Part shown: positions 24,524 to 33,650 of the stretch, piece by piece
Layout of the letters: every line of letters starts with the position of its first letter
Numbering within the stretch: position 1 is the stretch's first letter
Assembly: GCF_900109095.1 (NCBI RefSeq)
Contig: NZ_FNYZ01000030.1
Span: 1 to 41,489, forward strand
Direction of reading: 5' to 3'
DNA: 41,489 bases
Origin: Sphingobium sp. AP50
Lineage (GTDB): Bacteria; Pseudomonadota; Alphaproteobacteria; Sphingomonadales; Sphingomonadaceae
Program-made: the position numbers and the translations under genes
The notes under the pieces: model-generated
Database searches by the model: none
Told to the model about the DNA's origin: nothing
What the model saw: the letters and a program-made list of their open reading frames with translations, nothing else

Positions 24524-24551
24524 GATCGGCGCGGCTTTGGCCGCGCCGATC
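24524..24551 (+). promoter_or_regulatory. Perfect 12-bp hairpin between precursor and B genes
   Basis: GATCGGCGCGGC (24524-24535) pairs exactly with GCCGCGCCGATC (24540-24551) across a TTTG loop. It starts 9 nt after the precursor stop and ends 9 nt before the B start codon. No U-tract follows, so it looks like an attenuator or mRNA stabiliser giving more precursor than enzyme. Similar intergenic hairpins are known after lasso precursor genes. Confidence 0.85.
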
Positions 24552-24560
24552 TACGAAACG

Positions 24561-25208
24561 ATGTTCTACGCAACGCCTCATTTTCACCATTGCCTGGTCG
24601 ACGGGCGCGTCGTCGCACTTGATATGAGGACGACCCGCTATTTCCTGATCCACGGTGCATCGGGTGAGGCGTTGATCCAATGGGAAGCGGGCACCAAAGA
24701 CAAGCCGGAGGAAGCTTTCAATGACCTGATCGCGAAGGGATATGTGTCCCGCGAACAGGCCGGAAATCGACGTCTGGAGGCGTGCGCGGCGAAACCCCTG
24801 AAGGGCCGCGCCAACATTTGCGTGTCGTCCGCCAATTGTGCCGAGTATCTGCAGATCGCCTGGTTTCTTGCCACGACGCGCCTGCGCATAGCATCGGGAT
24901 CGCTTGCGAGAACCCTTAAGCCGATGCGGAGACGAGCAGGACAGATGCCGGTCCGGGAGCAACAGGTCGTGATGGACCGTGTCGGGCGCTTTACCGCTTG
25001 CCGGCCATCCATTCCGCTATCCCGCGTCTGCCTCCTCGACAGCGTTGCGCTCTATCATTTTGTGGGAGATTCCATGGCGGAACTGGTCTTTGGCGTCAGT
25101 TTCGATCCCTTTGCCGCGCATTGCTGGCTCGAGCGCGATGGGTGGCTCCTGAACGACGAAATCGACCGCGTGCGTCGATTTACGCCGATCATGCGGTGCC
25201 GGGCATGA
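24561..25208 (+). CDS. Lasso peptide B protein: fused leader-recognition domain and cysteine protease
   Basis: A 215-residue protein. Residues 1 to about 80 form the PqqD-like recognition element (LVDGRVVALDMRTTRYFLI); this binds the precursor leader. The rest is a transglutaminase-like protease with Cys157 (VCLLDSVAL), His187 (DPFAAHCWLE) and Asp199 (WLLND). The Cys-His and His-Asp spacings of 30 and 12 residues are those expected of the McjB family. It cuts the leader after Lys22 of the precursor so that the cyclase can use the new amino group. The ATG at 24561 lies 9 nt after the hairpin and has only a weak ribosome-binding site. ATGA overlap with the C gene. Confidence 0.93.
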   Translation: MFYATPHFHHCLVDGRVVALDMRTTRYFLIHGASGEALIQWEAGTKDKPEEAFNDLIAKGYVSREQAGNRRLEACAAKPLKGRANICVSSANCAEYLQIAWFLATTRLRIASGSLARTLKPMRRRAGQMPVREQQVVMDRVGRFTACRPSIPLSRVCLLDSVALYHFVGDSMAELVFGVSFDPFAAHCWLERDGWLLNDEIDRVRRFTPIMRCRA

Positions 25209-27022
25209 GCGATTTCATCCTCTGTCCAGCAGCGGGACCGGCTATCGGCATCGCTCGGCGGGCCCTTGCCGATCTGTCCCTGATCGACGACTTTTGCGAA
25301 ACGTCGATCGACGCGAACTACAGGCTTTTCCTGAGGGGACGCGTTGAGATTTCGTCGGACCGGCGCCTTGTCATAATCGGCGAAGCCTTTGATGCAGCTG
25401 GCGGCCGCCTGAGCCAGGAGAGCCTCGACACGGCGGCGCATTGCGCTGATCCACTGGAAACGGTGGCATCGCGCCATTGGGGGCAGTTTGTGGCCGTCGT
25501 GGTCGATGCGCAGACCGTGCGCTTCTACAGGGATCCATCGGCTGGGCAGGGCTGCTACATGTGCCGCGTCGGCCGCGCGTTCTTCGCCGCCTCGAGCGTG
25601 GATCTGTTGCGGCTCGCCACAGGGGAGGATTTCGAGATTTGCCGGGACGGAATTATCCAGGCGCTTGCCTATCGGGATCTTCGGCAGGACCGCACGGCAC
25701 TGAAATCCGTCTGCGAACTGACACCGGGATGCACCGCCAGCGATCAAAATGAGGGGGTTCGCTATGTCTGGCAACCGCTCGCGGACCTGGAGGTGGGCCG
25801 CGCGCTTACGCATGAAGAGATTGCGGAGCGGCTGGAGCGGGCGCTGAGGGTCGCCGTGCGCGCGCAAACGAACGGTGCCAGTCGCGTAATGCTGGAATTG
25901 TCCGGCGGATTGGATTCCTCCCTCCTCGCCATGCTCCTGGCGGACATGGCGATCGACTTTACGGCGGTCAGCTATGTCGGGCCTGACGCGCGAGACGATG
26001 AGAGCGATTTTGCCAGGGCAGTTTGCGCCCATTTGGGCCGGCAGTGGCGCGGATCGGTCCTGTCGGCTGATCACATCCGCCTCCATAAATCGGCTGCCGC
26101 GCATCTCGCGTGGCCGAGCGCCCGGCTTTTTACCCAGCTGTTCGATCAGGCGGCGGATAGGGCGTTGGACGAGCTTGGCTGCGACATGATCATGAGCGGG
26201 GGCGGCGGCGACGGCACCTTCTGCTATCTTCCCTCCAGCGCTCCATTGATCGATTGTCTGGGTAGTTGGAAAACGATGTTGAACAGTCGGGCGGTTGTCC
26301 ATGATCTTGCGCTCGCCCATGAGACCACCAGCGCGGAGATAATCTGGCGGGCATTGCGAAGGATGATCCTGCCGCATCGGCTTTCCTGGAAAAGGGATGG
26401 CTCCTTCCTGTCCCGTGAGACGCGGCGGTCGCTGTCGCGCCGGGCCTGTCACCGGGGGATCGATCTGGGCTGCGCGCCGAGAGGCAAGTGCGATCATCTC
26501 AAGCAAATGATCGGCATCCATAATCACCTGGACGCCTACAGCGCGCCTCGCCAAGACGCCCTTCGGTTCCCGCTCGTGTCGAGGCCGGTGGTCGAAGCGG
26601 CGCTTCAGATACCGACCTGGCAATGGTTTGAGGGCGGGCGCAACCGTGCCCCGGTTCGCCGACTGCTCGCCGACAGATTGCCCCCGATGATCTCGGGTCG
26701 CCGGTCGAAGGGCGGCTTTGATGCTGTGATTCGCGATATCTTCAAGCAGCGCAGCGGAGAAATGAAGGCGCATCTTCACGATGGCTGGCTTGCCACGGAA
26801 AAAATCATCGATGTAGACGCCGTGGATGAAGAGTTTCGCCGCTTCCAGGAAAGCGGAAGCGGCGGCATCAACCGGCTGATGGTGCTGTGGGATACGGAAA
26901 TGTGGGTTAGGGCCGTCCGCCGGCGGAAGGTGACGCGAGGTCTCCTTGAGGGGTCAGCCATCGGCGGAACCAGGCAATCGATCGCCGGTAGATCGCCAGG
27001 CGATGCGCCGGCTGCCATTTGA
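25205..27022 (+). CDS. Lasso cyclase, asparagine-synthetase-like C protein
   Basis: About 605 residues. The N-terminal glutaminase-like domain (around 1-200) is degenerate: Met is followed by Ser, so the catalytic Cys2 of true asparagine synthetases is missing. The ATP-pyrophosphatase motif SGGLDSS is at 233-239, with a conserved DDESDFARAV block downstream and RSKGGFDAVIRDIF near the end. The enzyme adenylates the Asp9 side chain of the core and joins it to Gly1. Its ATG overlaps the B stop. The last 37 or so codons lie over the 3' end of the isopeptidase gene on the other strand, a 116-bp tail-to-tail overlap; the end GRSPGDAPAAI extends past the usual C-terminus. Confidence 0.93.
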   Translation: MSDFILCPAAGPAIGIARRALADLSLIDDFCETSIDANYRLFLRGRVEISSDRRLVIIGEAFDAAGGRLSQESLDTAAHCADPLETVASRHWGQFVAVVVDAQTVRFYRDPSAGQGCYMCRVGRAFFAASSVDLLRLATGEDFEICRDGIIQALAYRDLRQDRTALKSVCELTPGCTASDQNEGVRYVWQPLADLEVGRALTHEEIAERLERALRVAVRAQTNGASRVMLELSGGLDSSLLAMLLADMAIDFTAVSYVGPDARDDESDFARAVCAHLGRQWRGSVLSADHIRLHKSAAAHLAWPSARLFTQLFDQAADRALDELGCDMIMSGGGGDGTFCYLPSSAPLIDCLGSWKTMLNSRAVVHDLALAHETTSAEIIWRALRRMILPHRLSWKRDGSFLSRETRRSLSRRACHRGIDLGCAPRGKCDHLKQMIGIHNHLDAYSAPRQDALRFPLVSRPVVEAALQIPTWQWFEGGRNRAPVRRLLADRLPPMISGRRSKGGFDAVIRDIFKQRSGEMKAHLHDGWLATEKIIDVDAVDEEFRRFQESGSGGINRLMVLWDTEMWVRAVRRRKVTRGLLEGSAIGGTRQSIAGRSPGDAPAAI

Positions 27023-28976
27023 TATGATGCTCGTCGGGAAAAACATACATGTCCACGGTTTTTCCCGCGGCCTCAAGGGCGTGATAGGCGGGGAGCGCAA
27101 GACGAAACTCGTCGTCTGAAAGCTGCATGAGAATGGGCGCGGCGATCTTGTCGGTATTTTGCAGAAACGAATAGCGTTGCCAGAATTTGGGGCCCTCCGT
27201 CCCTCGGGGCGGGTAGCCCCAACTGACGAGATCGCGATAATATTCCTCGCCGGCACTGTCGTAATTGCTCGGGTCTTCGCAGCATGAGCTGACGGCTGCG
27301 GCGCGGAACATACTGGAATTGACCAGTGCGAACTGGACCGTCGACGCCCCGTCGCTGAGGCCAGTGATGCCAATGCGCGCCGGGTCTACCAGTCCGCGGT
27401 CAATCAGTTGTGAGACACCGGCTTCAAGAGCGTTCAGAACATGACGCCGATCCGCCCAGCCCGCGACATTGTTTCGGCTGAACTCCGCAATATTCGCGGC
27501 AGGGAAGCGATTGGCATAATCCGTTGGCCTCTGGAAACTCAGCACGGCAAAGCCTGCCGCGGCCAACGGCAATATGGGATATTCATCGCCGGTTCCGCCC
27601 CGCAGAAAGCCGCGGCTCGTATATTGAACGACGACAAGGGGAAGCTTCCGATCGTTCCGATAGTCGGGCGGCAGGACAAGATCGCCAAAGGCTTCACCGC
27701 CCTGAAATTGCCAATAGAGGCGTTGCACCGCGCCGAAGCGATGCCGCGCGAAATCGGGGTTAGGCTCATAGACGGTGGAGACGGCGCCGTCCCGCGCCGA
27801 GATGGCGACGACCCGACGCGGCTCGAGGCTGCGCTCATAACCGCAAAACAGTTCGCCCTTGCCAGACTGGCAGCCGAGAATGAGATCCTCCGTCCGCAGG
27901 AGGAGGGTGGGTCGTCCGCGCCGTGGATGCCATTTGTAAAGTTCGAGATGGCTCCGGTCCGCTGGACCTTCCGTTCGCAGAAACAGGATTTCGTGCCGAT
28001 CGGTCCACCAGATGCCGAGCAATTCGCCTGCGCACGCTTCGCTCTGACATGCGATGGGAACGCCATCGACGGCCGCGTGAAGCCTTGAGGGTGAGCGCAG
28101 CTGATCCGGCTGCTCACGCTCGACCCACGCTGCGGCATTTCCATCATCGCGGAACGTGCCAAGCCTGGCGTTTGCCGGAACGCCTTCGCTGCGCGATCCG
28201 AAAGCCTTGCTGGCGGCGTCTGCCCGAAGGCTCGTCAGCTGTTTCGTCTCGCGATCGACCTGATAATAGACGGGTGGGTACGCGCCGGGCGGAAAGGGAA
28301 GGGCGCGGGCCGTCTGCCATATTCGATAATCATAGTGAAAGCCGGAAAGCCCTTCTTCCTCGATGCGACGTTCAGCTTCCAGTCGGTTCGTGTCGGCCGC
28401 CAGAAGCACACGCCGCCCATCTGCCGACCATCTCAGATCGGAAATCGGCAGGTCGCCGGACGTTGCCGCTTCTGCCCCGCTGCCATCCGCATGGGCGATC
28501 CAAAGCCGGGTCTGCCCCTGGTCGCGCCGCACATAGGCGATATGATGTCCGTCCGGCGACCAGCGCGGCGTCAGCGGCATGGGCAGGCCGATCGGAAATC
28601 CCGCCAGACGGCGGTTGGAAAATCTCGCCTTGATGAAGTCTCCGCCCTGATCGGCTATGATAGGCGCGCGCTTCCCGCTTCGGTCGATGATCACAAGCGC
28701 CATGCAGTAGCGATTGGTTGCTGCGTCAGCACGGCGCATCTGCACCGCCAGTTGCTTATTGTTGGGGGACAGCGCGATATGGGAGGCATTCAGAGGGCTG
28801 GATCCACCATCGCCAAAGTCCCAGAGGCCGAGCAGATCCTCGGGGCTGACATCGGAGCCATTCGTGGCGCTCTGCTCCGCGCGTGTCGGCGGCGGGGAGC
28901 AGAGCGCGGCGGCAGCGGACGGCAGGGCGCCGACTGCCGCAAACAGGACAGCGACGAGGCAGTTTGGAAGGCGCAT
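26907..28976 (-). CDS. Lasso peptide isopeptidase (prolyl-oligopeptidase-like)
   Basis: A 689-residue exported enzyme. A signal peptide (ALPSAAAA) is followed by a beta-propeller-like domain with repeated RWSPDG and RWSADG blocks, and a C-terminal alpha/beta-hydrolase domain from about 430. The catalytic residues are Ser541 (GLSDGAS), an Asp in LSDDEFRLAL (621 or 622) and His650 or 651 (FPDEHHIKW), in the expected order. This is the AtxE/isopeptidase family, which hydrolyses the macrolactam bond of the lasso peptide made by the same cluster and returns a linear peptide. The ATG begins 1 nt after the TonB receptor stop, so the two are coupled. Confidence 0.93.
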   Translation of the reverse strand: MRLPNCLVAVLFAAVGALPSAAAALCSPPPTRAEQSATNGSDVSPEDLLGLWDFGDGGSSPLNASHIALSPNNKQLAVQMRRADAATNRYCMALVIIDRSGKRAPIIADQGGDFIKARFSNRRLAGFPIGLPMPLTPRWSPDGHHIAYVRRDQGQTRLWIAHADGSGAEAATSGDLPISDLRWSADGRRVLLAADTNRLEAERRIEEEGLSGFHYDYRIWQTARALPFPPGAYPPVYYQVDRETKQLTSLRADAASKAFGSRSEGVPANARLGTFRDDGNAAAWVEREQPDQLRSPSRLHAAVDGVPIACQSEACAGELLGIWWTDRHEILFLRTEGPADRSHLELYKWHPRRGRPTLLLRTEDLILGCQSGKGELFCGYERSLEPRRVVAISARDGAVSTVYEPNPDFARHRFGAVQRLYWQFQGGEAFGDLVLPPDYRNDRKLPLVVVQYTSRGFLRGGTGDEYPILPLAAAGFAVLSFQRPTDYANRFPAANIAEFSRNNVAGWADRRHVLNALEAGVSQLIDRGLVDPARIGITGLSDGASTVQFALVNSSMFRAAAVSSCCEDPSNYDSAGEEYYRDLVSWGYPPRGTEGPKFWQRYSFLQNTDKIAAPILMQLSDDEFRLALPAYHALEAAGKTVDMYVFPDEHHIKWQPAHRLAIYRRSIAWFRRWLTPQGDLASPSAGGRP

Positions 28977-28977
28977 C

Positions 28978-31923
28978 TCACCACGCCTTGGTCAGCTGAA
29001 GCGAAACAACCCGGCCCAGCGGATTGGCGTTTTGCGGATCATAGCCAACCGCCGTGATCCCGTTGAAAGAGAAGGCCGCGTAGGGTGGATCCGTGTCGAA
29101 CAGATTCGTCGCACTGAGCGCAACAGCAAGGCCCTGCAGCACGCCTGTCTTGTTCTCGAAGCGGTAGCTGAGCTGCGCGTCGATGGTGGTCCACGCATCC
29201 ACATGCTCGACCGGACTGACGATGCTGTTGGTATAGCCGCGCACATAGTTAAGGCTGGTGAGCGCAGAGAGGGGGCCAGAGGTCCATCCCGCATGCGCGC
29301 GCAGACGCAGATCGACCGGATTGTTGATGCTGTTTAATATGTCGATGGCTGGCGCCGATGCGCTCGCTGCACGCGTGAAGCGGAAGAGATAGGTGCCATC
29401 GATGCCAAGCCGGGCTGTGCCGCTCCCCGCTGGAAATTGATATTGGGCATCGAAGTCCAGGCCTTTCTGCCGGACAACCGCGAGATTTTGCGTTCGGGCA
29501 TCGATGAAAACATCGACATCGGCGGCTTGCAGGCCGAAATAGTCGATGAAATTGGGCGAGTTGATGGCGGCCTGCAGCATCTCCAGCGAGGGACTGTCGT
29601 TGATCAGCGCCGCATAGGTTGCCCGATTATTCAGCATCTGCAGCAGGGCGGAGGTCAGATCGACGATCTGATCCTTGTAGCGGATATTAAAATAGCTCGA
29701 CGAAAGGCGCAGGCCGGGAAGCAGTGCTGGCTCCAGCACAAAGCCCAGGGTGAATGTGCGCGCCTTTTCCGGCTTCATGCCGGTCTTGTTGCCGCGATAG
29801 TACATCACGTTGCTGGTGCCAGTGGGCGACTGCGGATCGCTGACGGGGTAGATGAAATAGACGTCCGAATCCGGTGTCTGCCGCAGTTCGACGAACCCAG
29901 GCGCCCGGAAAGATGTGCCGAAGCTGCCTTTAAGCTCCAGTCCGGACACTGGTTTCCAGGATAGCCCGAACTTCGGGTTCGTCGTGGAGCCGAAGTCGTT
30001 ATACCGCTCGTGCCTGACTGCTGCGGACAGGCTCAGCGATTGGAATGCGGGCAGGGCGTTCGCTGCGCCGATGATCGGCACGAAGATTTCGCCATAAACG
30101 GCTTCGATATTGCGCGCGCCCTGCGTGCCGGTGGAAACATATGGCTCGAGCCGGCTCTGGTCCGAAACGGTCCGCGATCTGAAGCGTTCATCGCGATGCT
30201 CGGCGCCCAAGGCCAGGCGCGCCTCGCCACCGGGGAGGTCGACCAGCGGACCGTCACCACGCACCGCGCCCGACCATATTGTCGACGCGAAGCGCGAGTG
30301 GGTCGATCCGCGAATATAGTCGAGCACCGTGGCACTGTTGACCTTGCCGTCCCCGAGGAGATTGACGGCAATCGAGGGATCGCTGCTCGCCGCGGCGACG
30401 GCCAGTCGGGCGGTATTGGGAAGATTGATCGTCCCGAAATTCTCGATCTGCTTCCCATAGGTGCCACGGATATCGATTGCCCAGCCGCCAAGAGCGATCG
30501 TACCGCCGCCGTTGAACCCCAGGGCCTCGACCTTGCCCTGATCGGTACGCGGGCCAAGCTCGTCGGTGAAATCATAGCGGACGCTGATCGCGCGGCCTGT
30601 TCCGAGAGGATCGACATAATAGGGGTTGTCGGGTGTGACGGTGATGGAGGATTGATAGCCTGCGGGGTTCACGCGTTTGGAGAAGGACCGACGGGCGTAC
30701 AGACCCTCAATGTCCAGCGTGAAGTCGTCGGTTACATCCTGTTCGACCCGACCATAGGCGGAATAGCGCGTCTGGCGTGGGAGAAGGTCGGCCTGCTCCC
30801 ATCCGTCCTGTCGGTTGAGCGATCCTGCGACCAGGTCCGATGCAACAAGCGAACTTCCGTCCTGGCCGGAGGGAATCGCATAGGTCTTGCCGCCAGCCAC
30901 GATGTTTCCGGGGTTGGCGAACTGGACGCGATAGTCGCTACCGCCCCAACGGCGCAGGTCCTGTGTTGCGAAGTCACGATCATCTGCCGCAAGGCTACCG
31001 CGACGATAATATTCGATCGCAAGCACAGCGCGACCCGAACTCCATTTGGTGCCGGCGACCTGGCTGGCCTGGATCTCCGAAAAATCTCCGTCAGCCGTGC
31101 CATAGCGAAGGCCGGTTTCGAGCCCCTCGAATTTTCGGCGGGTGATGAGGTTGACGACGCCGGCGACCGCATCGGATCCGTAAATCGCGGATGCGCCATC
31201 GGGCAGGACCTCGATCCGCTCGATTGCGCTGACGGGCAGCATCGATATGTCTGCAAAGACACCCCCGGAGCCGCCCAGGGCTGGACGATTGCCGTTGAGG
31301 AGCACCAGCGTGGAGGAGGGGCCAAGACCGCGCAGATTGATCGAGGATCCATAGGAGGAGTTGAGATTTGCGCCGCTCGCGCCGGTGGCGCCGCTCGTCG
31401 CTTCGTTGGCGCCGCCGCCATAGGCTTGGGGGATCGACTGGAGGATCTGCTGCGCAGACGCATAGCCGCTTTCGCCGATCACCTTTCGATCGAGACGGAT
31501 GACGCTCGATCCTGGCGCATCCGCGCCTCGTATGCGGGAGCCGGTGACCAAGAGCGTGTTTGCCGCGTCAGCGCCGTCACTCAGCGCCGCCGACGCTTCC
31601 GATCGCCCCAGGATCACCAGGCTCCTGCCATTCTCGCGAAAGCGCAGATCGCTCGACTTGAGGAGAATGGTGAGCGCCTCTGTGGGCGTAAAATGGCCCT
31701 CGACCGCCGGCGCGGTTCTGCCCGCTACGGCTTCTGGCCGGAACAGGATCTCACGCCCCGTCGCGGCGCCCAGCGCCTGGAGCGAGGCGGCCAGATCCTG
31801 CTCTGCGATATGCAGTTCAATCCTTTGATCACTCTGCGAGATTGCGATCGGGGCATAGCTGGCGGTTGTGATCGCTGCGATGCTGAACACCGAGGAAGCC
31901 AATCCATGGAATATCTGTCGCAC
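28978..31923 (-). CDS. FecA-like TonB-dependent receptor with signalling domain, putative lasso peptide transporter
   Basis: A 981-residue outer-membrane protein. After the signal sequence comes an STN signalling domain (around 35-100: ELHIAEQDLAASLQALGAAT and FTPTEALTILL). A plug domain follows (around 125-245, with GLGPSSTLVLLNGNRPALGG and IEVLPDGASAIYGSDAVAGV), then a 22-strand-type barrel ending VVSLQLTKAW with the aromatic C-terminal residue. The STN domain contacts FecR. The start is GTG at 31923, with GGGGGA 4 nt upstream. In sphingomonad lasso clusters such receptors import the peptide or its metal or other complex; the ligand is inference. Confidence 0.93.
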   Translation of the reverse strand: MRQIFHGLASSVFSIAAITTASYAPIAISQSDQRIELHIAEQDLAASLQALGAATGREILFRPEAVAGRTAPAVEGHFTPTEALTILLKSSDLRFRENGRSLVILGRSEASAALSDGADAANTLLVTGSRIRGADAPGSSVIRLDRKVIGESGYASAQQILQSIPQAYGGGANEATSGATGASGANLNSSYGSSINLRGLGPSSTLVLLNGNRPALGGSGGVFADISMLPVSAIERIEVLPDGASAIYGSDAVAGVVNLITRRKFEGLETGLRYGTADGDFSEIQASQVAGTKWSSGRAVLAIEYYRRGSLAADDRDFATQDLRRWGGSDYRVQFANPGNIVAGGKTYAIPSGQDGSSLVASDLVAGSLNRQDGWEQADLLPRQTRYSAYGRVEQDVTDDFTLDIEGLYARRSFSKRVNPAGYQSSITVTPDNPYYVDPLGTGRAISVRYDFTDELGPRTDQGKVEALGFNGGGTIALGGWAIDIRGTYGKQIENFGTINLPNTARLAVAAASSDPSIAVNLLGDGKVNSATVLDYIRGSTHSRFASTIWSGAVRGDGPLVDLPGGEARLALGAEHRDERFRSRTVSDQSRLEPYVSTGTQGARNIEAVYGEIFVPIIGAANALPAFQSLSLSAAVRHERYNDFGSTTNPKFGLSWKPVSGLELKGSFGTSFRAPGFVELRQTPDSDVYFIYPVSDPQSPTGTSNVMYYRGNKTGMKPEKARTFTLGFVLEPALLPGLRLSSSYFNIRYKDQIVDLTSALLQMLNNRATYAALINDSPSLEMLQAAINSPNFIDYFGLQAADVDVFIDARTQNLAVVRQKGLDFDAQYQFPAGSGTARLGIDGTYLFRFTRAASASAPAIDILNSINNPVDLRLRAHAGWTSGPLSALTSLNYVRGYTNSIVSPVEHVDAWTTIDAQLSYRFENKTGVLQGLAVALSATNLFDTDPPYAAFSFNGITAVGYDPQNANPLGRVVSLQLTKAW

Positions 31924-32022
31924 TATGTCCCCCTTTGTCTGTCGCGCGCCGATTGCGGCGCATGACGGGGACCACGCTCGAATTTACCGATTTATGAGAG
32001 AGCTGCCGGCGGGCGAAAAATT

Positions 32023-33030
32023 TTATTGGGCCGTGATACTGATTGTGCCGTCTGGCTCGTTCCGGGCGCGCAGATCGAGAAGAAGTGCAAGATTGCTGGC
32101 CAGACGCTGGGGATCGTTGATCCTGAACGTGCCCGACGCCCGCATTGCCGCAACTTCGGGCCCAGGCGCCCGGATTTTCATGCGCGAATAGCGGTTGGCT
32201 TCCTGGATCAGTTCGCCCAGTTCAATCTGGTCGAACTGGCGTAACAGCGAGGGCCAGTCGTTCCCTGCGGGACCTGTGGGAAATTGCTTCAGAAGGCTGA
32301 GTCCGGTGGATCCGGTTTCTGCCGCTTGCCCGGGGGCAAGCATTTTGGTCGTCAATATTCGTCTACCCTCAATGCGGGCTCTTTGGGTGACCTCGACGGA
32401 ACCGCGCAGCAGATGGACAGCAGAGCGACCATCGGAAAGAGCGCTGACATCGAAGACCGTTCCATGAGCTGTGACCGACATGGCGCCTGCCATGACTGTG
32501 AAGGGTCGGGCCTCGTGCGCGACCTCGAAGCGTGCTTGCCCGCGCTCGAGATGGAGAGTCCTGCCTGAATCCGTGAAGTCGGCTCGAACGATGCTGTCGG
32601 TGTCGAGCGTGAGGATGGACCCATCGGCCAGTTTTATCCTGCGAATCTCACCAATGGCGGTCTGCATAGGGTTCGACGCGTTTGCTGCCACTGCCATCGA
32701 GCGCGAGGCATCGGTTGACGGACCAGGGTGGAGAGGTTTCCGGACAAAAGCGGTGACAGATATGATGCCGAGGCACAGGGCGGCAGCCAGAACGGACAGC
32801 TGCCGTCGCTGGCGCCGATTGGCCGGGATGGCAGGTTCGGGATCGAATTCCAGGCCCTTTCCGAGATTATATATTTCGCTGATCCGGGCATAGGCTGCCC
32901 GATGCGATGGGCTAGCGGCCATCCAGGCGTCAAACTCCATCTTCCGGTCCGCTGCAGCCGGACCGCGCATGGCGGCGAACCATGCTGCCGCCTCGTCGCG
33001 CAAGAAATCTGAAGGCCTATCCATCATCAT
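32023..33030 (-). CDS. FecR-family anti-sigma factor
   Basis: A 335-residue inner-membrane regulator. The cytoplasmic N-terminus has the DUF4880-type segment (DEAAAWFAAMRG and AFAAWM-like FDAWMAASPSHRAAYARI). One membrane helix, LSVLAAALCLGIISVTAF, is at about 78-95. The FecR domain follows (GEIRRIKLADGSILTLDTDS, TAHGTVFDV), and then a C-terminal STN-like region. It passes the signal from the TonB receptor to the sigma factor. The first of three ATGs overlaps the sigma-factor stop (ATGA). A 99-bp gap separates it from the receptor. Confidence 0.93.
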   Translation of the reverse strand: MMMDRPSDFLRDEAAAWFAAMRGPAAADRKMEFDAWMAASPSHRAAYARISEIYNLGKGLEFDPEPAIPANRRQRRQLSVLAAALCLGIISVTAFVRKPLHPGPSTDASRSMAVAANASNPMQTAIGEIRRIKLADGSILTLDTDSIVRADFTDSGRTLHLERGQARFEVAHEARPFTVMAGAMSVTAHGTVFDVSALSDGRSAVHLLRGSVEVTQRARIEGRRILTTKMLAPGQAAETGSTGLSLLKQFPTGPAGNDWPSLLRQFDQIELGELIQEANRYSRMKIRAPGPEVAAMRASGTFRINDPQRLASNLALLLDLRARNEPDGTISITAQ

Positions 33031-33650
33031 TCACCATCCAGCGCCTGCGCGATCCGCGCAAGCGCGCGACCGAAATGATATTGGACAGTCGGGATAGAAA
33101 TGCCAAGTTCCTCGGATATCTGCTTGTAGGTCATGCCTTTGGCACGCTGCATGATAAAGACCTGCCGCGTCTTTTGGGGAAGGGCGGCCACGGCCTGTCG
33201 GTAGAGACGCAGGCTGTCGACTCCTTCGATCGCAAGCCCCTGATCCGGCTCCACTGCGATTTCGACATCTTCTGCTGTCTGTTTCCCGAAGGCGGCTTCC
33301 GCGCGCTTGGAGAGGCGGATGCGATCAACGAGAAGATTGCGCGCAATTTTCTGCAGGTAGGATGCCGGATGGGAGAGGGGGGTCTTTCGCATATGGGCGG
33401 TGAGCCTCACGAAAGCCTCCTGCATCAGATCGCAAGCGTCATCGCTGTCCCGTGTCTGACGCTTGAAGTAACGAAGCAGACCCGGCGCCTGCGTGCGGTA
33501 GGTCTGGGCCAATAGAGGTGTGTCGATCTCTTCGTCGGCCAGCAGGACGACGCCCATGGAGCGCTCGTCGACCCCTTGGGGGACTTTTTCGCCAAAGCCT
33601 TCATCCAGAACGGAAGCACGAATGGGACGGGACACGAAACACCTGGCCAT
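33027..33650 (-). CDS. ECF sigma factor, FecI type
   Basis: About 207 residues as an upper limit. Region 2 is RDSDDACDLMQEAFVRLTAHM with YLQKIARNLLVDRIR, and region 4 is LPQKTRQVFIMQRAKGMTYK followed by a helix-turn-helix (GISIPTVQYHFGRAL). It would direct RNA polymerase to the receptor and isopeptidase promoter when FecR reports ligand binding. The start is uncertain: ATG at 33650 has no clear ribosome-binding site, and ATG at 33557 (MGVVLLADEE) gives a length of 176 residues, more usual for the family. Co-transcribed with fecR. Confidence 0.9.
   Translation of the reverse strand: MARCFVSRPIRASVLDEGFGEKVPQGVDERSMGVVLLADEEIDTPLLAQTYRTQAPGLLRYFKRQTRDSDDACDLMQEAFVRLTAHMRKTPLSHPASYLQKIARNLLVDRIRLSKRAEAAFGKQTAEDVEIAVEPDQGLAIEGVDSLRLYRQAVAALPQKTRQVFIMQRAKGMTYKQISEELGISIPTVQYHFGRALARIAQALDGE

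Noticed and set aside
25055..26779. A 574-codon minus-strand frame opposite the lasso B and C genes
   Set aside because: It has low-complexity Arg/Pro/Gln composition, no recognisable motif, and lies opposite clear biosynthetic genes.
30010..31965. A 651-codon open frame on the plus strand opposite the TonB receptor gene
   Set aside because: It is fully antisense to a well-supported receptor, has no ribosome-binding site and no domain. High GC keeps the frame open.
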